Below are positions 27,601 through 35,032 of a stretch of DNA of 64,000 nt, piece after piece. A program made the position numbers and the translations under genes. Location of the stretch: positions 1 to 64,000 of the forward strand of contig NZ_JHVK01000012.1 in assembly GCF_000620105.1 (NCBI RefSeq), in the 5' to 3' direction. This stretch comes from Microvirgula aerodenitrificans DSM 15089. Its GTDB lineage: Bacteria; Pseudomonadota; Gammaproteobacteria; Burkholderiales; Aquaspirillaceae. The notes below the pieces were generated by a model. That model was not told where the DNA came from. It ran no database searches and saw nothing but the letters and a program-made list of their open reading frames with translations. The stretch's first letter is position 1, and each line of letters begins with the position of its first letter.

Positions 27601-27688
27601 GCAGGCAGAAACCGATCACCAGGATCCGGCGCAGCCGGTCGATCGGATACAGGCTCAACGGCAGGTGGGAAGGGATGCGTTCAGCCAT
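24626..27688 (-). CDS. Membrane PAS-GGDEF-EAL c-di-GMP turnover protein
   Basis: This 1020-residue protein has a transmembrane helix (about 22-42), a periplasmic Cache-like sensor domain (about 45-290), a second helix (about 298-320), two PAS domains (about 330-445 and 455-575), a GGDEF domain with intact GGDEF at 664-668, and an EAL domain with EAL at 791-793 and DDFGTGYSSLSYLKR. Both active-site motifs look functional, so it could make and break c-di-GMP. The RxxD inhibitory site before GGDEF is absent. It lies upstream of phoB, separated by the Pho box region. Confidence 0.93.
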   Translation of the reverse strand: MAERIPSHLPLSLYPIDRLRRILVIGFCLLVLLVTSGLLITGWHGYRNALEAERSQLGSLSRVLAAHFSQVFRASTGQLMSLTRSEEVQALLAKRNEAALHDVLRDALMLDPQSNFLTVADRHGDVVATSMVYPVHQLDIRGREVFESLRRNPAQAFLFGRPVANRINQHQFVPMAAPIESGGRLHGVVMAGIDPGFFQAFYRTLGIDDDTAIDLLQQDGTRLISFPEQSLAQTTSPQRARIVSGLIRDRREGGLFESVLDGDTRLVAIAPLEKLPLVVSVSRSKSRALAGWWAEMLSKGLLLALTMAGLTALLLVLLAQLKRLERSERRLRLTQNSVDNSAELVLWVFADGTVSYANREATRCLARNDEILIGRRIGSLMPQLEPDRWRALYLRGLDRQSELFECTLRLADGTEVAAEVTSSVLVRETGETVMCLQARDISARRRTEAALAASEARLRLALEASDTALYEMDLSSGKIVLTGSVLRRFGLHSSHLELPLEAWFAHLHEEDRARVEAEFTGWQRVPPERVESTHRVNVRNGETRWVQARGQFVDPDVLGRPQRLIGTINDVTAQKLNEARIEYYARFDALTGLANRYALYQHLSHAIDEAEVQERPIGVLFIDLDNFKNINDSLGHAVGDEVLKAVAGRLDEFIGPDDTLARLGGDEFLIILPGATEQGAGEVASCIVTAMSVPFRVGERELSTTPSIGISLYPRDGIEADHLIRNADAAMYQAKGRGRNTFQFYSSDMNDRAAERLELEVQLRTAHLRGELCLHYQPQVDAISGRIVGAEALMRWQHPEYGMISPGRFIPIAEESGLIVQIGDWAIREACRQAVVWQRQGLEPITVAVNLSGRQFQQPNFVAQVADALVETGLAPQWLELEVTESIVMHDVRQVIATLSELKQLGVQLSIDDFGTGYSSLSYLKRFPVDLLKIDQSFVRDLENDDSDAAIVRAVISLGKHLNLRLVAEGVETEGQFAFLQAAGVDLIQGFWFSRPLLAEDFAARLRDDQAEARVADLAG

Positions 27689-28130
27689 GATGCGCGGGGG
27701 ACTGAGTGCGGTCGGGCATGCGCAGCCGCCCCAGGGCCGGATGGCAGCGCAAACAGGGAGAACCGGTGAGCGAAGGACGACGCCCGTCAGGCCGCAGCCC
27801 CCGTGCCCGGGATGGCCGGCCCTGCTGTACGCTCCACTCCCTGCCTTCCCGCCCCAAAGTCACGCTCCCGTTATGCTATTCGTAATAATAAAGGCGGGTC
27901 GATTATGCCTTGTGTGAAACAAAAGCACACCGTTGGCACAAAATTATCTTTCAGCCGCTTCGGCAGGGGTCAAATCTACACCAGACAGGCCGTGAACTGC
28001 AGCACAAATCACAGTTTCAGGCGGTGGCGACAAGCACTGGCTCCTTGAGTAACGACCCATGCCGGGCAGAGTATTCAGACAAATCATATTGATAGCGGGC
28101 ACCAGCTTCCCGACTAAGTACATGAGCATA
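27689..28130. other. Intergenic region without a gene
   Basis: About 440 bp between the GGDEF-EAL gene and the lpdA terminator. The part from about 27855 is clearly AT-richer than the surroundings. A 60-codon frame (27910-28092) lacks a ribosome site and coding character. I see no tRNA fold or known RNA. The stretch near 27689-27850 probably holds the promoter of the GGDEF-EAL gene. Confidence 0.5.
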
Positions 28131-28174
28131 AAAAATCGCCCCGAACCGAAAATTCCGGCACGGGGCGATTTTTT
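28130..28174 (-). terminator. Strong intrinsic terminator after lpdA
   Basis: AAAAATCGCCCCG (28131-28143) pairs perfectly with CGGGGCGATTTTT (28161-28173), giving a 13-bp stem flanked by A and T tracts, 12 bp beyond the lpdA stop. It is symmetrical and can work in both directions. It ends the aceE-aceF-lpdA operon. Confidence 0.9.
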
Positions 28175-28185
28175 GGCTTTTTTGC

Positions 28186-29943
28186 TTACTTGCGTCGTTG
28201 CGGCGGCAGGTCGGTACACACGCCCAGCGCCACCTCGGCCGCCATGCCGACCGATTCGCCCATGGTCGGGTGCGGATGGATGGTCTTGCCGATATCCTCG
28301 GCATCGCAGCCCATTTCAATCGCCAGGCAGATTTCACCGATCATGTCGCCGGCATGCGGTCCGACAATGGCACCACCGACGATATGGCCGCTGTCGGCAT
28401 CAAAAATCAGCTTGGTGAAGCCTTCGTCGCGGCCATTGGCGATCGCGCGGCCGCTGGCGGCCCACGGGAACACGCCCTTGCTGATCTTGCGACCGGCCTT
28501 TCTGGCCTCATCCTCGGTCACGCCGACCCAGGCGACTTCCGGATCGGTGTAGGCGACGCCCGGAATCACGCGGGCATCAAAATACGCCTTGTGGCCGGCG
28601 CAGTTTTCCGCCGCCACATGCCCCTCGTGTACCCCCTTGTGCGCCAGCATCGGCTGGCCGACCACGTCGCCGATGGCGTAGATGTTGGGCACGTTGGTCC
28701 GCTGCTGCTGGTCGACCGGGATAAAGCCGCGTTCGTTGACCAGCACACCGGCGTTTTCCGCACCGATCAGCTTGCCGTTCGGCGCACGGCCGGCGGCAAC
28801 CAGTACCAGGTCGTAGCATTGCGGGCCGGCCGGGGCCTTTTCGCCCTCGAACGTGACCCAGATGCCGTCTTCCTTCGCCTCGACCGCCGTGGTGCGGGTG
28901 TTCAGCATGATGTTGTCGAAGCGGTGGCTGTTCCACTTTTCCCACACCTTGACCAGATCGCGATCCGCGCCCTGCATCAGGCCGTCCATCATCTCGACCA
29001 CGTCGAGACGCGCACCCAGCGTCGAGTACACCGTGCCCATTTCCAGGCCAATGATGCCGCCACCGATAATCAGCATGCGTTTCGGCACCGAACGCAGCGC
29101 CAGCGCGCCGGTCGAATCGACGATGCGCGGGTCCTCGGGAATGAATGGCAGCTTCACCACCCGGCTGCCGACGGCAATGATCGCCTGCTTGAAGCGGATC
29201 ACCTTGCGTTCGCCGGTCTGTTCGCGGCCTTCGCCCAGGGTCACGCTGACCTCGAGATGGTTCGCATCGAGGAAGCGGCCTTCGCCGCGCACGATATCGA
29301 CCTTGCGCGCGCGGGCCATGCCGGCCAGGCCACCGGTCAGCTTGCCGATGACCTTGTCCTTGTAGGCGCGCAGCACGTCGACGTCGACTTCCGGCTTGCC
29401 GAACTTGATGCCGTGGCTTTCCAGGTGGGCCACTTCGTCGATCACCGCCGCGTTGTGCAGCAGAGCCTTGGACGGAATGCAGCCGACGTTCAGGCACACG
29501 CCACCCAGCGTCGAATAACGCTCGACGATCACGGTCTTCTGACCCAGGTCGGCACTGCGGAACGCGGACGAGTAGCCACCGGGCCCGCCACCAAGCACCA
29601 GCACATCGCACTCGATGTCGGCATTGCCGGCAAAGGCGCCTGCGGCAGCGACGGGTGCGGCCACCGGGGCAACTGGCGCAGCAGCAGGGGTGGCGGCAGC
29701 GGCCGATCCGGCCTCCAGCAGCACGATCACGTCACCTTCGCCGACCTTGTCGCCGACCTTGATCCGGACTTCCGTCACCACGCCGGCAGCTTCTGCCGGT
29801 ACGTCCATGGTCGCCTTGTCCGTTTCCAGCGTGACCAGCGTGTCATCCTTCTCCACCCGGTCGCCCACTTTCACGGACACTTCGATCACATCCACGCCCG
29901 CATGCCCGCCGATGTCGGGAATCTTCAGTTCGATTTGGCTCAT
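28186..29943 (-). CDS. lpdA: Dihydrolipoyl dehydrogenase (E3) with N-terminal lipoyl domain
   Basis: This 585-residue protein has a lipoyl domain (about 2-80; lipoyl-lysine Lys43 in LETDKATMD), an Ala/Pro/Val linker (about 80-108) and a flavoprotein disulfide reductase domain. FAD binds at VLVLGGGPGGYSSA; the redox disulfide is Cys150-Cys155 (GGVCLNVGCIPSK); the catalytic base lies in TIHPHPTMGE. It reoxidises lipoamide in pyruvate dehydrogenase. The lipoyl-fused E3 is typical of Neisseria-type complexes. The lipoyl DNA is almost identical to that of aceF. Confidence 0.96.
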   Translation of the reverse strand: MSQIELKIPDIGGHAGVDVIEVSVKVGDRVEKDDTLVTLETDKATMDVPAEAAGVVTEVRIKVGDKVGEGDVIVLLEAGSAAAATPAAAPVAPVAAPVAAAGAFAGNADIECDVLVLGGGPGGYSSAFRSADLGQKTVIVERYSTLGGVCLNVGCIPSKALLHNAAVIDEVAHLESHGIKFGKPEVDVDVLRAYKDKVIGKLTGGLAGMARARKVDIVRGEGRFLDANHLEVSVTLGEGREQTGERKVIRFKQAIIAVGSRVVKLPFIPEDPRIVDSTGALALRSVPKRMLIIGGGIIGLEMGTVYSTLGARLDVVEMMDGLMQGADRDLVKVWEKWNSHRFDNIMLNTRTTAVEAKEDGIWVTFEGEKAPAGPQCYDLVLVAAGRAPNGKLIGAENAGVLVNERGFIPVDQQQRTNVPNIYAIGDVVGQPMLAHKGVHEGHVAAENCAGHKAYFDARVIPGVAYTDPEVAWVGVTEDEARKAGRKISKGVFPWAASGRAIANGRDEGFTKLIFDADSGHIVGGAIVGPHAGDMIGEICLAIEMGCDAEDIGKTIHPHPTMGESVGMAAEVALGVCTDLPPQRRK

Positions 29944-30008
29944 AGGTTTTCCCGGGCATGGACGAGGGCGTTGCCGCCGCCCATGCCTGAATTCTGTTTG
30001 TGGGTCTG

Positions 30009-30037
30009 CGGCATGCCGCCACCAGGACGGCATGCCG
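30009..30037 (-). other. Repeated palindromic decamer between aceF and lpdA
   Basis: CGGCATGCCG occurs at 30009-30018 and again at 30028-30037. Each copy is self-complementary, and together they can form a 10-bp stem with a 9-nt loop. No T-tract follows on the minus strand. It lies in the 103-bp gap between aceF and lpdA. Confidence 0.55.
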
Positions 30038-30046
30038 TTTCCGGCG

Positions 30047-31699
30047 TCACAGCATCAGGCGGCGGATATCACCCAGCACCTGGCTCAGGTAGCTGGTGAA
30101 ACGCGCAGCGGCCGCGCCGTCGATCACGCGGTGATCGTAGGACAGGCTCAGCGGCAGCATCAGCCGCGGCGCGAATTCCTTGCCGTTCCACACCGGCTTG
30201 ATCGCCGACTTGGACACGCCGAGGATGGCGACTTCCGGGGCATTGATGATCGGCGTGAACGCCGTGCCGCCAATACCGCCCAGGCTGGAAATCGAGAAGC
30301 AGCCACCCTGCATGTCGCCCGGCAGCAGTTTGCCGTCGCGGGCCTTTTTCGCCAGCACGCCGGTTTCCTGCGCAATCTCGATCAGGCTCTTCCGGTCAGC
30401 GTCCTTGACCACCGGCACCACCAGACCATTGGGCGTGTCGGCGGCAAAGCCGATATTCACGTATTGCTTCAGCACCAGGTTGTCGCCGTCCAGCGACGCA
30501 TTGAAGGCCGGGAATTTCTGCAGCGCCTTGACCGCGGCCTTGATCAGGAAGGCCAGCGGCGTCAGCTTGACCCCGTCCGCCTTCAGCTCTTCGCCCATCT
30601 GCTTGCGGAAGGCTTCCATGTCGGTGATGTCGGCCTCGTCGAACTGGGTCACATGCGGAATCATTACCCAGTTGCGCGACAGGTTGGCGCCGGAAATTTT
30701 CTTGATCCGCGACAGCGGTTCGCTGGTCACCGGACCGAACCTGGCGAAATCGACCTTCGGCCACGGCAGCAGGTCGAGGCCCGAGCCGTTGACCGGCGCA
30801 GCGGCGACGGCCGCGGCCGGGTTCTGCAGCACGCCCTTGACGAAGGTCTTGACGTCGCTTTCGGTAATGCGGTTCTTGCGGCCGGTGCCGGAGACCTTCG
30901 ACAGGTCGACACCCAGCTCGCGCGCCAGGCGGCGGACCGACGGTCCGGCATGGGCGCTGACAAAGGCGACCTGATCGACCGGAGCGACCGCACGCGGCGC
31001 TGCCGCCACGACCGGGCTGGCAGCCGGCGCGGTCACGACAGCGGCCGGTGCCGCCACCGGGGCCGGGGCGGCGGCCGGCGAGGCGGCAGCCTGGCCTTCA
31101 GCCTCGATAACGACAATGGCGGCGCCCTCGCCGACCTTGTCGCCGACCCTGACCTTCACTTCCACCACCAGACCGGCAGCGGTAGCCGGCACGTCCATGG
31201 TCGCCTTGTCGGTTTCCAGCGTGATCAGCGTGTCGTCGACAGCAATCCGGTCACCGGCCTTGACCGCAACGTCGATCACGTCGACGCCGTCATGGCCGCC
31301 GATATCCGGCACGGTCAGCGTTTGCCGGCCACCTGCTGCTGCGGGAGCGGCAGGTGCGGCCGCCACCGGAGCCGGGGCAACAGCGACCGGGGCAGCTGCA
31401 GGGGTAGCAGCTGCAGGGGTGGCAGCTGCAGGGGCAGCGACCGGCGCCGCAGCGGCCGATTCAGCCTCCAGCAGCACGATCACGTCACCTTCGCCGACCT
31501 TGTCGCCGACCTTGACCCGTACTTCCTTCACCACGCCGGCGGCTTCTGCCGGTACGTCCATGGTCGCCTTGTCCGTTTCCAGCGTGACCAGCGTGTCGTC
31601 CTTCTCCACCCGGTCGCCCACTTTCACGGACACTTCGATCACATCCACGCCCGCATGCCCGCCGATGTCGGGAATCTTCAGTTCGATTTGTTGGCTCAT
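30047..31699 (-). CDS. aceF: Pyruvate dehydrogenase E2, dihydrolipoamide acetyltransferase
   Basis: This 550-residue protein has two lipoyl domains (about 3-80 with Lys44, and 127-200 with Lys164), both with ETDKATMDVP, joined by Ala/Pro linkers, then a peripheral subunit-binding domain (about 255-290; SVRRLARELGVDLSKV) and the catalytic acetyltransferase core with YDHRVIDG (His523, Asp527). It forms the core of the complex and passes acetyl groups to CoA. The first linker contains three 15-bp DNA repeats. A 96-bp gap with a strong hairpin follows aceE. Confidence 0.97.
   Translation of the reverse strand: MSQQIELKIPDIGGHAGVDVIEVSVKVGDRVEKDDTLVTLETDKATMDVPAEAAGVVKEVRVKVGDKVGEGDVIVLLEAESAAAAPVAAPAAATPAAATPAAAPVAVAPAPVAAAPAAPAAAGGRQTLTVPDIGGHDGVDVIDVAVKAGDRIAVDDTLITLETDKATMDVPATAAGLVVEVKVRVGDKVGEGAAIVVIEAEGQAAASPAAAPAPVAAPAAVVTAPAASPVVAAAPRAVAPVDQVAFVSAHAGPSVRRLARELGVDLSKVSGTGRKNRITESDVKTFVKGVLQNPAAAVAAAPVNGSGLDLLPWPKVDFARFGPVTSEPLSRIKKISGANLSRNWVMIPHVTQFDEADITDMEAFRKQMGEELKADGVKLTPLAFLIKAAVKALQKFPAFNASLDGDNLVLKQYVNIGFAADTPNGLVVPVVKDADRKSLIEIAQETGVLAKKARDGKLLPGDMQGGCFSISSLGGIGGTAFTPIINAPEVAILGVSKSAIKPVWNGKEFAPRLMLPLSLSYDHRVIDGAAAARFTSYLSQVLGDIRRLML
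31391..31435. repeat. Three tandem 15-bp repeats in the aceF linker
   Basis: The unit GGCAGCTGCAGGGGT occurs three times with one or two changes. Being 15 bp long, changes in copy number keep the reading frame and would lengthen or shorten the Ala-Ala-Thr-Pro-Ala linker between the two lipoyl domains. Confidence 0.85.
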
Positions 31700-31751
31700 G
31701 TCTTGTCCTTGGCCAGACGCGAGGCGGCGAATCCGCCCGCCCCGCGCCCGA

Positions 31752-31777
31752 GGGGCCCCGCCGGCTGGCGGGGGCCC
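31752..31777 (-). other. Strong hairpin between aceE and aceF
   Basis: GGGGCCCCGCC (31752-31762) and GGCGGGGGCCC (31767-31777) form an 11-position stem with one mismatch and a GGCT loop. It lies in the 96-bp gap of the operon and lacks a T-tract, so it may protect or define mRNA ends rather than stop transcription. Confidence 0.55.
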
Positions 31778-31795
31778 GGTTCATCCCTTACCCGC

Positions 31796-34468
31796 TTATA
31801 CCGTCCACGGGGCCGGCTTGTCGGCCTGGATACCGTATCTGGTGATGGCTTCCTCGACCCGCGCGACATCGATCCGGCCTTCGTCGGCCAGCGCCTTCAG
31901 TGCCGCCACGGCGACCTGGTAGCGGTCGACTTCGAAGAAGCGGCGCAGGTTGGCGCGGCTGTCCGAACGGCCGAAGCCGTCGGTGCCCAGCACGGTGTAG
32001 CGTCCCGGCACGAATTCGCGGATCTGGTCGGCGTAGGCGCGGATGTAGTCGGTTGCAGCCACGCACGGGCCCTGACGTCCGCCCAGTTGCGTTTCCACGA
32101 ACGACTGGCGAGCGGTCGCGACCGGATGCAGGCGGTTGTAGCGCTCGGTTTCGCGGCCGTCGCGGGCCAGCAGGTTGAACGAGGTCACGCTCCAGATATC
32201 GGCGCTGACGCCGAAATCGTCGCGCAGCAGCTCGGCGCCGGCGATGACTTCGTTGAGGATGGTGCCCGAGCCCATCAGCTGGACCTTGAGTTCGCTGTCG
32301 GCACCGGCCTTCAGCAGGTACATGCCCTTGAGGATGCCGTCGATCGCCGCATCGCCTTCCGGCAGCGCCGGGTGGGTGTAGTTCTCGTTCATCAGGGTGA
32401 TGTAGTAGTACACATCTTCCTGTTCGACATACATGCGCTTGAGGCCATCCTGCAGGATCACGGCCAGTTCGTAGGCATAGGTCGGGTCATAGGACACGCA
32501 GTTCGGGATCAGCCCGGCCTGGATGTGACTGTGGCCGTCCTCGTGCTGCAGACCTTCACCGTTCAGCGTGGTCCGGCCGGCGGTGCCGCCGAGCATGAAG
32601 CCGCGGGCGCGCAGGTCGCCGGCCGCCCAGGCCAGGTCGCCGACGCGCTGGAAGCCGAACATCGAGTAATAGATGTAGAACGGCACCATCGGGATGCCAT
32701 GGTTCGCATACGAGGTGGCGGCAGCGATCCACGACGACATCGCGCCGGGTTCGTTGATGCCTTCCTGCAGCATCTGGCCGTCCTTGGACTCCTTGTAGAA
32801 CATCAGCTGGTCGGCATCCTGCGGCACGTAGTTCTGGCCCTGGCTGGACCAGATGCCGTACTGGCGGAACATGCCTTCCATGCCGAAGGTACGCGACTCG
32901 TCAGGCACGATCGGCACGATCTGCTTGCCGATGTTCTTGTCCTTCAGCAGCACGCCAAGCATGCGCACGAAGGCCATGGTGGTCGAGAATTCGCGGCTTT
33001 CGCTGCTCTTCAGCAGCGCGTCGAACACGTGCAGACCCGGGATCGCCATCGGCGCCTTGACCGGCAGGCGCGACGGCAGGTAGCCGCCGAGCGCGCCGCG
33101 ACGGCTGCGCATGTACTGCATTTCCGGGCTGTCGTCGGCCGGCTTGTAGTACGGGACTTCGTGTTCGAGCTGCTCGTCGGTCACCGGAATGCCGAAGCGG
33201 TCGCGGAAGCGGCGGATGGAGTCGATATCCATCTTCTTTGCCTGGTGGGCGATGTTCTGCGCCTCGCCGGAACGACCCATCGCGTAGCCCTTGATGGTCT
33301 TGGCCAGAATCACGGTCGGGCGACCGCGCGCATTGGTGGTCGCTTCGTGGTAGGCCGCATAGACCTTGTGCGGGTCATGGCCGCCACGGTTCAGCGCCCA
33401 GATCTCGTCGTCGGACATGTTGGCGACCATTTCGCGCAGCTCCGGATACTTGCCGAAGAAGTGTTCGCGAACGTAGGCACCGTCCCTGGACTTGAAGGTC
33501 TGGTAGTCGCCGTCGACGCACTCGTCCATGCGCTTCTTCAGCAGGCCATGGGTGTCCATCGCCAGCAGCGGGTCCCAGCGGCTGCCCCAGACAACCTTCA
33601 GCACGTTCCAGCCGGCGCCGCGGAAGTCGCCTTCGAGTTCCTGGATGATCTTGCCGTTGCCGCGCACCGGGCCGTCCAGACGCTGCAGGTTGCAGTTGAC
33701 CACGAAGATCAGGTTGTCGAGGCCTTCGCGTGCGGCCAGCGCGATCGCGCCCAGGCTTTCCGGCTCGTCCATTTCGCCATCGCCACAGAATACCCAGACC
33801 CGGCGTCCCGGCGTACGCGCCAGCCCGCGGCTCTCCAGATACTTCAGGAAGCGGGCCTGGTAGATGGCCATCAGCGGGCCCAGGCCCATCGACACGGTCG
33901 GGAACTGCCAGAAGTCCGGCATCAGCCACGGGTGCGGATACGACGACAGGCCATGACCGTCCACTTCCTGGCGGAAGTTGTCCAGCGCGTCGGCGGACAG
34001 GCGGCCCTCGATAAAGGCGCGCGCATAGATGCCCGGCGCGGAGTGCCCCTGCACATAGATCAGATCGCCGTCCTGCTCTTCGTTCGGCGCACGCCAGAAG
34101 TGGTTGAAGCCCACGTCGTACAGCGTCGCGGCTGACTGGTAGCTGGCGATGTGGCCGCCCAGCTCGAGATCCTTCTTGCCGGCGCGCAGCACCAGCGCCA
34201 TCGCGTTCCAGCGGATGATCGAGCGGATGCGGTGTTCGAGTTCGTGATTGCCGGGCGACTTCACTTCCTTGCCGACCGGAATGGTGTTCCGGTAGGCCGT
34301 CGTCGCGTCGAACGGCAGGTGCGCGCCCTGGCGGCGCACACGTTCAACCATTTGTTCCAGCAGGTAATGGGCGCGCTCGGCGCCGTCGCTGGCAAGCACC
34401 GATTGCAGTGCTTCCAGCCATTCCTGGGTTTCCTGCGGGTCGATGTCGTTGTGCAGGGGTTCGGTCAT
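31796..34468 (-). CDS. aceE: Pyruvate dehydrogenase E1, homodimeric type
   Basis: This 890-residue protein decarboxylates pyruvate with thiamine diphosphate and acetylates the lipoyl groups of AceF. The size and sequence are those of the single-chain (AceE) type. The thiamine motif starts with CGDGEMDEPES (about 229-238) and ends with VVNCN. Other conserved segments are DFWQFPTVSMGLGP and VPFYIYYSMFGFQR. It is first in the aceE-aceF-lpdA operon. The AT-richer region upstream should contain the promoter. Confidence 0.98.
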   Translation of the reverse strand: MTEPLHNDIDPQETQEWLEALQSVLASDGAERAHYLLEQMVERVRRQGAHLPFDATTAYRNTIPVGKEVKSPGNHELEHRIRSIIRWNAMALVLRAGKKDLELGGHIASYQSAATLYDVGFNHFWRAPNEEQDGDLIYVQGHSAPGIYARAFIEGRLSADALDNFRQEVDGHGLSSYPHPWLMPDFWQFPTVSMGLGPLMAIYQARFLKYLESRGLARTPGRRVWVFCGDGEMDEPESLGAIALAAREGLDNLIFVVNCNLQRLDGPVRGNGKIIQELEGDFRGAGWNVLKVVWGSRWDPLLAMDTHGLLKKRMDECVDGDYQTFKSRDGAYVREHFFGKYPELREMVANMSDDEIWALNRGGHDPHKVYAAYHEATTNARGRPTVILAKTIKGYAMGRSGEAQNIAHQAKKMDIDSIRRFRDRFGIPVTDEQLEHEVPYYKPADDSPEMQYMRSRRGALGGYLPSRLPVKAPMAIPGLHVFDALLKSSESREFSTTMAFVRMLGVLLKDKNIGKQIVPIVPDESRTFGMEGMFRQYGIWSSQGQNYVPQDADQLMFYKESKDGQMLQEGINEPGAMSSWIAAATSYANHGIPMVPFYIYYSMFGFQRVGDLAWAAGDLRARGFMLGGTAGRTTLNGEGLQHEDGHSHIQAGLIPNCVSYDPTYAYELAVILQDGLKRMYVEQEDVYYYITLMNENYTHPALPEGDAAIDGILKGMYLLKAGADSELKVQLMGSGTILNEVIAGAELLRDDFGVSADIWSVTSFNLLARDGRETERYNRLHPVATARQSFVETQLGGRQGPCVAATDYIRAYADQIREFVPGRYTVLGTDGFGRSDSRANLRRFFEVDRYQVAVAALKALADEGRIDVARVEEAITRYGIQADKPAPWTV

Positions 34469-35032
34469 GTCTCATCCACCTCAAACGAGTTATCCGGCTG
34501 GCGTCAGTCTTCCGCCGGAAAGCGAAATCGCGTGTTGCGCGAATTTGTAATGATTGGAAACGAACAGCTTATGTCGTTTTTTGTACACCGGATTGTGTCG
34601 CAAGTCGGTTTTTTTTGCAGCCGTTTTCGTTCACGTCAACCAGTCACGTCGACGGCAACGACACCCGTCATGTTGCGCTGCAGCGCGGCAAAACCGAACA
34701 TTTCAGCAAATAATTGCCAGTACAACAGCATTTTTCACTGCCCCGGAGCCCGCTGCCTCCGCTTTTGACCCTTTGGCGCGGCAATGTTGCTTTGCGAAAG
34801 AAATTGTCACCGCATCCGCAAATGCAGCGTGTTCGCCACACAATCGTCACTATAACCGGATTGTCGAACACGCCAAGGGGGTCGGCAGCAAAACGCCGCG
34901 ACGGAAGCGCGGCGCTGGAGACGGAAGAGGCTGGATCCAGTCAGGCGGACTGCCGTGCCCGCGACGGATCCTGTCAGTCGGGCATGCACCGACGCCACGG
35001 TGACCGTCGGTGCCCACCTGACATCAGCAGTC
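34469..35032. other. Noncoding region between the BepA-like gene and aceE
   Basis: About 560 bp without a convincing gene. The part nearest aceE (34500-34740) is AT-rich and has several T and A runs; it must carry the aceE promoter, but no box pair stands out. At 34986-35013, GCACCGACG and CGTCGGTGC form a perfect 9-bp stem just beyond the stop of the upstream protease gene, a likely 3' end without a T-tract. Confidence 0.5.

Noticed and set aside
27934-27950. TGGCAC resembling a sigma-54 -24 element
   Set aside because: The required GC at -12 is missing (the bases are TATCT), and no suitable gene follows.
27910-28092. 60-codon plus-strand frame in the AT-rich region after the GGDEF-EAL gene
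   Set aside because: There is no ribosome site, signal or recognised family, and the composition looks noncoding.
29615-34135. A 1506-codon plus-strand reading frame opposite aceE, aceF and lpdA
   Set aside because: It is antisense to three certain genes. Long open frames on the opposite strand are expected at this GC content; its composition is His/Gln/Arg/Val-rich without domains.
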